Source: Oscillospiraceae bacterium
GTDB lineage: Bacteria; Bacillota; Clostridia; Oscillospirales; Oscillospiraceae
Direction: 5' to 3'
Assembly (NCBI GenBank): GCA_016290695.1
Contig: JAEEUX010000041.1
Coordinates: forward strand, 1 to 13,260
Length of the DNA: 13,260 nt
Shown: in pieces, positions 7,573 through 13,260 of the stretch
Layout: each line of letters begins with the position of its first letter
How positions within the stretch are numbered: the first letter of the stretch is position 1
The notes under the pieces: generated by a model
What the model saw: the letters and a program-made list of their open reading frames with translations, nothing else
Databases searched by the model: none
What the model was told of the DNA's origin: nothing
Position numbers and translations under genes: made by a program

Positions 7573-7604
7573 AAAAATATCGCTGCCGGGCTGAAAATAT
7601 TTTT
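7573..7604 (+). promoter_or_regulatory. A/U-rich hairpin abutting the ribosome binding site
   Basis: AAAAATAT (7573-7580) is complementary to ATATTTTT (7597-7604), with a 16-nt loop, ending directly against the GGGAGG ribosome binding site at 7605-7610. The stem is A-U only and weak. It could modulate initiation at the TTG start. Confidence 0.3.
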
Positions 7605-7617
7605 GGGAGGGTTTACT

Positions 7618-7926
7618 TTGGAATTGAGCATAATTGAAAAAATGCAAGATCCCGAACTCATCGCCACTCTTTCTCTTGGCGAAAAGCTTCGCGGCTCGCT
7701 CATTGTTATGGCTCTCGGCCTCGGCACCTGCCTAGTCGTGCTCGCTATAATAATGCTCGCCGTGAAAATCATGCATGCGCTTCTTGCGGAAAAGCCGAAA
7801 AAGGATAAGAACATGCCCGCTTCCGGGGAAATTCCCGGAGATGAAGCCGCCGCGATAATCGGCGCGGTTACGGAAATGGAGGGCGGCAAGCCCTTCAAGG
7901 TCGTCGATATACGGCAGGTTCGCTGA
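7618..7926 (+). CDS. OadG/GcdD-like small subunit of a Na+-translocating decarboxylase
   Basis: Small membrane subunit that in this family anchors and stabilises the decarboxylase complex. 102 residues: a short N-terminal part with SLGEKLRGS (19-27), one hydrophobic segment (about 27-52), a Lys/Pro-rich linker, and a C-terminal motif DEAAAIIGAVTEM ending in FKVVDIRQV, which resembles the DEE...FRVRSIRR tail of clostridial OadG/MmdD-type proteins. The start is TTG at 7618, 7 nt after GGGAGG (7605-7610). Another TTG at 7603 overlaps the ribosome binding site and is unlikely. It is the first of four closely spaced genes. Assignment rests on the single membrane segment, the C-terminal motif and the neighbours; sequence similarity in this family is low. 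Confidence 0.8.
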   Translation: MELSIIEKMQDPELIATLSLGEKLRGSLIVMALGLGTCLVVLAIIMLAVKIMHALLAEKPKKDKNMPASGEIPGDEAAAIIGAVTEMEGGKPFKVVDIRQVR

Positions 7927-7945
7927 GAAAGGAACGGTCATAATA

Positions 7946-8347
7946 ATGAAAAGATATAACGTATACATAAACGGAAAAGCTTATGTGGTCGATATTGAAG
8001 AGAGCGGCGGCGCAATGCCCGTCGCGGCTCCCGCACCCGCGGCAGCACCCGCACCGGCGCCTGTCGCGGCTCCCGCCCCTGCTCCGGTTCCCGCTGCTGT
8101 TCCCGCGCCTGCGCCTGCTCCCGCCGCGCCCGCGGGCGGCAACCCGGTCAACAGCCCCATGCCCGGAACCATCCTCAGCATAAACGTAAAGCCCGGCGAC
8201 AGCGTTAAGGCGGGCGACGTTCTGCTCATTCTCGAGGCCATGAAGATGGAAAACGAGATAATGGCCCCGGCAGACGGCGTCGTTTCCTCCGTTAACGTGA
8301 GCGTCGGCGCGTCCGTCAATACGGGCGACCTGCTCGTGACGCTGTAA
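7946..8347 (+). CDS. Biotin carboxyl carrier protein (gamma subunit, GcdC/MmdC-like)
   Basis: Carries CO2 as carboxybiotin from the carboxyltransferase to the membrane beta subunit. 133 residues: N-terminal MKRYNVYINGKAYVVDIEE, typical of clostridial biotin carriers; a flexible Ala/Pro linker (about 24-63); and a biotinyl domain (about 68-133) with the EAMKMEN motif, Lys100 being the biotinylation site. The second-half GDSVKAGDVL and the terminal GDLLVTL are standard for the fold. It lies 19 nt after the OadG-like gene and 12 nt before the beta subunit. AAAGGA (7928-7933) precedes the ATG by 12 nt. It is too short to be a pyruvate carboxylase or an OadA fusion, and there is no biotin carboxylase gene beside it, so a decarboxylase role is favoured over acetyl-CoA carboxylase. 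Confidence 0.92.
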   Translation: MKRYNVYINGKAYVVDIEESGGAMPVAAPAPAAAPAPAPVAAPAPAPVPAAVPAPAPAPAAPAGGNPVNSPMPGTILSINVKPGDSVKAGDVLLILEAMKMENEIMAPADGVVSSVNVSVGASVNTGDLLVTL

Positions 8348-8359
8348 GGAGGCCCGGCA

Positions 8360-9484
<1,125 letters not shown>

Positions 9485-9487
9485 GCC

Positions 9488-10084
9488 ATGCCCTCAAAGA
9501 ACAAAAATCCGACGAAGAAAAAAATCGTCGCCGCCGCGTGGAAGCTTTTCTACGAGCAGGGCTACGACGATACGACTGTGGACGATATAATCCGCGAGTC
9601 GAACACCTCCAAGGGCTCATTTTACCATTATTTTGAGGGCAAGGACGCTCTTTTAAGCACGCTTTCCCTCATTTTCGACGAAAAATACGAGGAACTGATG
9701 GAGACGATACCGCCGGAAATGAACAGCTTCGATAAGCTCCTTTACCTTAACGCAGAGCTCTTTGAAATGGTCGAAAACACCATTCCGCTCGAGCTTCTTG
9801 CGCGCCTGTATTCCACCCAGCTCACCACGCGCGGCGACAAGCACCTGCTTGACCGCAACAGGACCTATTACAAGGTGCTGAGGAAAATCGCCGTGGAGGG
9901 GCAGGAGAGGGGAGAACTGCGGAAGGACCTCCCGGTGAACGACCTTACGAAGCTCTATGCCCTCTGTGAGCGCGCCCTTCTCTACGACTGGTGCATCTGC
10001 GAGGGGGACTATTCGCTGAAAAATTATGCCGCCGAAATGATGCCGAGGTTTTTGCAGCATCTTAAACCCCAAGCTGGAAGCTGA
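9488..10084 (+). CDS. TetR-family transcriptional regulator
   Basis: One-component DNA-binding regulator. 198 residues. The N-terminal domain is classical TetR: KKKIVAAAWKLFYEQGYDDT (10-29), then the helix-turn-helix VDDIIRESNTSKGSFYHYF (31-49), followed by EGKDALL. The C-terminal part (about 60-195) is all-helical and would bind an unknown ligand; no specific subfamily is recognised. The ATG lies 3 nt after the beta-subunit stop, with a weak AGAGG at 9476-9480, so the gene is probably translated from the same transcript as the decarboxylase subunits. Candidate operators are the palindromes at 7485-7496 and 10187-10218, the latter between this gene and putP. The target and the effector are inference. 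Confidence 0.93.
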   Translation: MPSKNKNPTKKKIVAAAWKLFYEQGYDDTTVDDIIRESNTSKGSFYHYFEGKDALLSTLSLIFDEKYEELMETIPPEMNSFDKLLYLNAELFEMVENTIPLELLARLYSTQLTTRGDKHLLDRNRTYYKVLRKIAVEGQERGELRKDLPVNDLTKLYALCERALLYDWCICEGDYSLKNYAAEMMPRFLQHLKPQAGS

Positions 10085-10186
10085 TTAGGACGGAAAGAAG
10101 AAAAATAAATTTCGCCGGAAATTGATATTAAGAATAGTCTAATGCAAAATCCCTGATAAACAAAAGAAAAATCAGACAAAACTGCT

Positions 10187-10218
10187 AACGGAGTATAGAC
10201 TTTAGTCTATACTCCGTT
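10187..10218. repeat. 32-bp perfect palindrome upstream of putP
   Basis: AACGGAGTATAGACT (10187-10201), TT, then its exact reverse complement (10204-10218). It ends 5 bp before the -35 of the putP promoter and begins 102 bp after the TetR gene. It could be an operator, for TetR or another dimer. As RNA it would form a 14-bp stem with a 4-nt loop, followed by TCTATATT with too few T for a good terminator. The rest of 10085-10287 is AT-rich without a gene. Confidence 0.8.
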
Positions 10219-10223
10219 CTATA

Positions 10224-10252
10224 TTGCGTTTATCCGGCCGAAATGGTATAGT
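10224..10252 (+). promoter_or_regulatory. Promoter of putP
   Basis: TTGCGT (10224-10229), 17-bp spacer, TATAGT (10247-10252), with an extended -10 TG at 10244-10245. The -35 is poor beyond TTG, which would suit activation or repression through the adjacent palindrome. The predicted start of transcription is near 10259, about 29 nt before the ATG. Confidence 0.65.
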
Positions 10253-10287
10253 ATTTAAGTATTTTAGTAAAACAGGAGGAGATTCAC

Positions 10288-11835
10288 ATGAACATTGGCG
10301 AATTACTTGCTTTTATCCTGTATTTCGTTATCGTTCTCGTAATCGGAATTTATTTCTTCACCCGCTCGAAGGAAAACTCGGACAAGGAGTATTTCCTCGG
10401 AGGCCGACGCATGGGCCCGTGGGTTACGGCCATGAGCGCGCAGGCCTCGGATATGAGCGGCTGGCTGCTCATGGGCTTCCCCGGCAGCCTCATAGCCTTC
10501 GGCATGGGCCAGCTCTGGATAGGCATCGGCCTTGCCCTCGGTACGGCGGCTAACTGGATATTCGTCGCAAAGCGCCTGCGCCGCTTCTCCAAGGCGTCTA
10601 ACGATTCCATCACCCTCCCGCAGTACCTCACGAACCGTTTCGCCAGCTCCAGCGCCGCGCTCAAGATAGTAAGCGCGGTCATCTTCCTCGTGAGCTTCAC
10701 GGTTTATGTCGCTTCCGCATTTGTCGCCGGAAAGACGGTCATCTGCTCGATAGTTCCCTGGTTTACCGAAACCGGCAGGGAATGGCTCGCGCTCGTGCTT
10801 TTCGCGGCTATCATCCTGCTTTATACCTTCCTCGGCGGCTATAAGGCCGTATGCTGGACGGACTTCTTCCAGGCGACTCTTATGCTCATTGCGCTGCTCG
10901 CAGTGCCCATCGTTATGCTCGCGCTCAACCGCTTCGACACCGGCTACTACGCCTCCTTCGCCGACGGCGTGACGGCCTTCGGCACGAACCCCTTCACCGC
11001 CGACTGGACGGATATCATCACCGGTCTCGGCTGGGGCCTCGGCTACTTCGGCATGCCGCATATAATCGTCCGCTTCATGGGCATAGAGAAGCCCTCAATG
11101 ATCAAAAAATCCGCTTCCGTCGCCATAGTATGGGTCGTTATTACGCTGGGCGCGGCGGCTGTTATCGCCATCCTCGGCAGAACCTATCTTCTCGCGGACG
11201 GCGGCGCTCTCGCGGAAGCCATACTGCCCGGCGACAGAAAGCTCGTCTTCATCGCCATAGTCAAGGATATTTTCCCGAGCTTCATAGCCGGTATCCTGCT
11301 TGCCGCCATAATCGCGGCCTCCATGAGCACGGCGGACTCCCAGCTCCTCGTTGCCTCCTCCGCGTTCACGAGCGATATCTATAAGCCCATCATCCGCAAG
11401 AACAAGGCCAGCGATAAGGAAGTCGGCTGGATGGGCAGAATCGTCGTTCTCATCATCGCCATCATCGCCTTCCTCATTGCCTCCAGCGGCGGAGAGTGGG
11501 CAAGCGACATCATGAACATGGTCGAAAACGCCTGGGGTCTCTTCGGCTCCGCCTTCGGCCCCGTCGTTATCCTCTCGCTCTTCTGGAAGCGCTTTAACTA
11601 CGCCGGCGCGGTAAGCGGAATTATCGCCGGAGCCGTTGCCGATATTGCGTGGCTTTTGCTCTTCACAAACACGGTAACAAATGCTATAATAGTCAATACG
11701 AACATATATGAGATAGTACCGGGCTTTATCGTATGCCTTATCGTTTCTGTTGTTGTTTCGCTGGCTACAAAGAAGCCCGGAGCAGAGGTCGAGGCTATTT
11801 ACGCTCGCGCGACCGATCCTACAATCGACGATTGA
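10288..11835 (+). CDS. putP: Na+/solute symporter of the SSS family, PutP-type (Na+/proline)
   Basis: Inner-membrane carrier that takes up solute, probably proline, with Na+. 515 residues against 502 in E. coli PutP, with about 13 membrane segments. Seen: GGRRMGPW (38-45) with Arg40; SDMSGWLLMGFPG (54-66) with Asp55, Ser57 and Gly58 at the same numbers as the Na+-site residues of E. coli PutP; AASMSTADSQLLVASSA (343-359) with Ser347-Thr348 corresponding to E. coli Ser340-Thr341; and FTSDIYK (360-366). AGGAGGA (10274-10280) lies 7 nt before the ATG. The family is certain and proline is the best guess for substrate, because the PutP signatures are intact. No proline dehydrogenase gene is nearby. 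The last 60 codons contain a promoter-like sequence (11662-11690). Confidence 0.9.
   Translation: MNIGELLAFILYFVIVLVIGIYFFTRSKENSDKEYFLGGRRMGPWVTAMSAQASDMSGWLLMGFPGSLIAFGMGQLWIGIGLALGTAANWIFVAKRLRRFSKASNDSITLPQYLTNRFASSSAALKIVSAVIFLVSFTVYVASAFVAGKTVICSIVPWFTETGREWLALVLFAAIILLYTFLGGYKAVCWTDFFQATLMLIALLAVPIVMLALNRFDTGYYASFADGVTAFGTNPFTADWTDIITGLGWGLGYFGMPHIIVRFMGIEKPSMIKKSASVAIVWVVITLGAAAVIAILGRTYLLADGGALAEAILPGDRKLVFIAIVKDIFPSFIAGILLAAIIAASMSTADSQLLVASSAFTSDIYKPIIRKNKASDKEVGWMGRIVVLIIAIIAFLIASSGGEWASDIMNMVENAWGLFGSAFGPVVILSLFWKRFNYAGAVSGIIAGAVADIAWLLLFTNTVTNAIIVNTNIYEIVPGFIVCLIVSVVVSLATKKPGAEVEAIYARATDPTIDD
11662..11690 (+). promoter_or_regulatory. Near-consensus promoter inside the 3' end of putP
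   Basis: TTCACA (11662-11667, 5 of 6), 17-bp spacer, perfect TATAAT (11685-11690), with an extended -10 TG at 11682-11683. It lies in an AT-rich patch of an otherwise GC-rich gene. Transcription would begin near 11697 and reach the dehydrogenase gene through a leader of about 214 nt. Confidence 0.6.
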
Positions 11836-11869
11836 TTATTGCCTCGCCATTCTGCCTCATAACATCACC

Positions 11870-11887
11870 CGGCCCGGAACAGGGCCG
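11870..11887 (+). other. Small GC hairpin between putP and the dehydrogenase
   Basis: CGGCCC (11870-11875) pairs with GGGCCG (11882-11887) over a 6-nt loop. No U-tract follows; the next bases are A-rich and lead into the ribosome binding site at 11895-11900. It is not a canonical terminator, so read-through from putP is likely. Confidence 0.5.
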
Positions 11888-11910
11888 TGAAAAAGAGGAG
11901 TTTGATTAAA

Positions 11911-12705
11911 ATGGCAATCACAAGCATGACCAACGCATTCTCCATCGAGGGGAAGAACGCTGTCGTTACCGGCGGCAGCAAGGGAATAGGCTTTGGCGTC
12001 GCCACGGCATTCGCCCAGCAGGGCGTGAATGTCGCCATCATCGGGCGCGACGAGAAGGCCGGCAACAAAGCCGCCGAGGAACTTGCCTCTCAGTATGGCA
12101 CCAAGGTTCGCTTCTATAAGGCCGATATGTCCGACACGAAGAGCTGCGGCGAGGTTACGAAGAAAATCATCGCCGATTACGGCGAAATAAACATCCTCGT
12201 AAACAACGCCGGCGTCGGCACGAACGGCGACTTCCTCGAAATGGACGAGGACATGACGAATTACTTCCACTGCATCAACGTCGACCTCAACGGCGTCGCG
12301 CGTATGACCTATTTCGTCGCGCGCCACATGCGCGAGGTCGGCAAGGGCGGCAAAATCGTCAACATCAGCTCCAACGCGGGCGATATGGCGAGCCGCGCCG
12401 TCAACATGGGCGCTTACTGCACGGCGAAGGCGGGCGTTAACCAGTTCACGCGCGCCATGGGCCTTGAGTTTGCCAAGTACCACATAAACGTAAACGCAAT
12501 CGCCCCCGGCTACACCTTCTCGAATCTGCTCAACGGTCTCGACGACAATACCATCAACGGCATCGCCGCTTCCATCCCCACCGGACGCCTCGGCACCCCG
12601 ATAGAGATAGGCGCGCTTGCCTGCTATCTCGCGTCCCCTGCAGCCGACCAGGTAACCGGTACCATAGTAACGATCGACGGCGGCCATTCCCTCGGCATCT
12701 ATTGA
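11911..12705 (+). CDS. Short-chain dehydrogenase/reductase (SDR, classical type)
   Basis: NAD(P)-dependent oxidoreductase acting on an alcohol, sugar acid or keto group; substrate unknown. 264 residues, normal for classical SDRs. Seen: the nucleotide-binding TGGSKGIG (20-27), NNAG (98-101), Asn123, Ser153/154, and the catalytic YCTAK with Tyr169 and Lys173. The conserved NAIAPGYT and the terminal VTIDGG complete the fold. Arg46 after the second strand (IIGRD) hints at NADP(H). The sequence resembles the gluconate 5-dehydrogenase/KduD-like group, but I cannot fix the substrate. The start is ATG 11911, 10 nt after GAGGAG (11895-11900). A GTG at 11887 would put that ribosome binding site inside the gene and is rejected. 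It lies 75 nt after putP, probably read from putP's promoter, from the internal promoter at 11662-11690, or both. Confidence 0.92.
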   Translation: MAITSMTNAFSIEGKNAVVTGGSKGIGFGVATAFAQQGVNVAIIGRDEKAGNKAAEELASQYGTKVRFYKADMSDTKSCGEVTKKIIADYGEINILVNNAGVGTNGDFLEMDEDMTNYFHCINVDLNGVARMTYFVARHMREVGKGGKIVNISSNAGDMASRAVNMGAYCTAKAGVNQFTRAMGLEFAKYHINVNAIAPGYTFSNLLNGLDDNTINGIAASIPTGRLGTPIEIGALACYLASPAADQVTGTIVTIDGGHSLGIY

Positions 12706-12735
12706 TTTTGAACATGTTTTAATCACAGCCCCTTG

Positions 12736-12772
12736 CTCCGGCGGCGCCTTTCGGTGTCGCCGGAGATTTTTT
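12736..12772 (+). terminator. Intrinsic terminator after the dehydrogenase
   Basis: A 13-bp stem (12736-12748 with 12753-12765, two G-U pairs; CTCCGGCG with CGCCGGAG at its base) has a TTTC loop and is followed by T6 at 12767-12772. This is a textbook terminator, 30 nt after the stop codon. Confidence 0.95.
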
Positions 12773-12781
12773 GGGTAATAT

Positions 12782-12837
12782 GCGGTATTGCCTAAGAAAA
12801 ATTCATTAATTTAGCTTCATAAACCATTGAATACCGC
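12782..12837. repeat. 8-bp inverted repeat around the iorA promoter -35
   Basis: GCGGTATT (12782-12789) is the reverse complement of AATACCGC (12830-12837), with a 40-bp AT-rich spacer. The right arm overlaps the last three bases of the proposed -35 and the start of the spacer. Possibly a regulatory site; chance is not excluded. Confidence 0.35.
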
Positions 12838-12855
12838 GCAGATTTGTGTTATTAT
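12827..12855 (+). promoter_or_regulatory. Candidate promoter of iorA
   Basis: TTGAAT (12827-12832), 17-bp spacer, TATTAT (12850-12855), set in an AT-rich block between the upstream terminator and the iorA start. The predicted leader is about 60 nt. Confidence 0.55.
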
Positions 12856-12921
12856 AAAATAATAGGGAAATTACAGATAAACTCAACCATTTACGAATAC
12901 ATACGAAACGGAGTGCTTCAC

Positions 12922-13260
12922 TTGCAAAAACTTATTATGAGCGGCGACGAGGCTATCGCACGCGGCGCATGGGAGGGCGGCGTTTCCGTCGCGGCGGCTT
13001 ACCCCGGCACGCCGAGCACGGAGATCCTCGAAAACATGGCGCAGTATAAAGATGATGTATACGCGACCTGGGCAAATAACGAGAAGATAGCCACGGAGAT
13101 CGCGCTCGGCGCCTCCATAGGCGGCCTCAGAGCCTTTGCCGCGATGAAACATGTCGGCATGAACGTTGCCGGAGACCCCATTTTTGCCGCGGCCTATACG
13201 GGCGTGAGCGGCGGAATGGGCGTCGTTTCCTGCGACGATCCGGGCTGCCACAGCTCGCAG
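12922..13260 (+). CDS. iorA: Indolepyruvate:ferredoxin oxidoreductase alpha subunit (3' end outside window)
   Basis: Thiamine-diphosphate enzyme subunit that oxidatively decarboxylates aryl pyruvates (from Trp, Phe, Tyr) to aryl acetyl-CoA, reducing ferredoxin, in anaerobes. The frame stays open to the last base, giving the first 113 codons of a protein usually near 600 residues. Seen: SGDEAIARGAWEGGV, AYPGTPSTEILEN (29-41), the conserved WANNEKIATEIALGAS, AAMKHVGMNVAGDP and SCDDPGCHSSQ at the window edge, all typical of the N-terminal pyrimidine-binding domain of IorA. The start is TTG at 12922, 8 nt after GGAG (12910-12913); ATG at 12937 is an in-frame alternative with no ribosome binding site. 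iorB is expected downstream. It stands behind a terminator with its own promoter, so it is a separate unit from the dehydrogenase. Confidence 0.93.
   Translation, partial: MQKLIMSGDEAIARGAWEGGVSVAAAYPGTPSTEILENMAQYKDDVYATWANNEKIATEIALGASIGGLRAFAAMKHVGMNVAGDPIFAAAYTGVSGGMGVVSCDDPGCHSSQ

Noticed and set aside
8010..8140. Ala/Pro-coding repeats as a DNA repeat or tandem array
   Set aside because: The repetition follows from the flexible Ala/Pro linker normal in biotin carrier proteins; there is no constant DNA unit.

Overview
The window looks like the chromosome of a fairly GC-rich member of the Clostridia (Bacillota), possibly an Oscillospirales-type gut or anaerobic lineage. Evidence for this is an RpoC without the large trigger-loop insertion of Proteobacteria, the long Gram-positive form of S12 (137 aa), the order rpoC-rpsL-rpsG-fusA-tuf, strong Shine-Dalgarno sites, frequent GTG/TTG starts, and anaerobic metabolism genes (biotin-dependent Na+-pumping decarboxylase subunits and indolepyruvate:ferredoxin oxidoreductase). 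The placement below class level is inference.

Layout, all genes on the + strand. (1) 1-7354 is core information processing: the 3' two-thirds of rpoC, then a 312-nt gap with no gene but with a GC-rich hairpin, a long-spaced inverted repeat, a near-consensus extended -10 promoter and a structured leader. The str operon follows: rpsL, a 165-nt gap packed with hairpins, rpsG, fusA and tuf, closed by a clear intrinsic terminator. (2) 7355-10084 is a four-gene operon: a short OadG/GcdD-like membrane subunit, a biotin carrier protein with an Ala/Pro linker, the Na+-translocating beta subunit, and a TetR-family regulator 3 nt behind it. The carboxyltransferase alpha subunit, which fixes the substrate, is not present. 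The small subunit-carrier-beta order matches the separate gcdDCB operon of Acidaminococcus glutaconyl-CoA decarboxylase. (3) 10085-11835 is a PutP-type Na+/solute symporter with its own promoter, directly preceded by a 32-bp perfect palindrome. (4) 11836-12772 is a short-chain dehydrogenase, possibly also served by a near-consensus promoter inside the 3' end of putP, closed by a strong terminator. (5) 12773-13260 is a promoter and the first 113 codons of iorA, cut by the window end.

Taken together, the decarboxylase subunits would export Na+ using the energy of a decarboxylation, and the PutP-type carrier would spend the Na+ gradient on solute uptake. The co-transcribed TetR protein may control one or both promoters. 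This link is inferred from adjacency.

I see no mobile element, CRISPR array, tRNA, rRNA or clearly novel protein system. The most interesting signals are non-coding: the str promoter inverted repeat and leader, the hairpin cluster between rpsL and rpsG, the palindrome before putP, and the promoter buried in putP.
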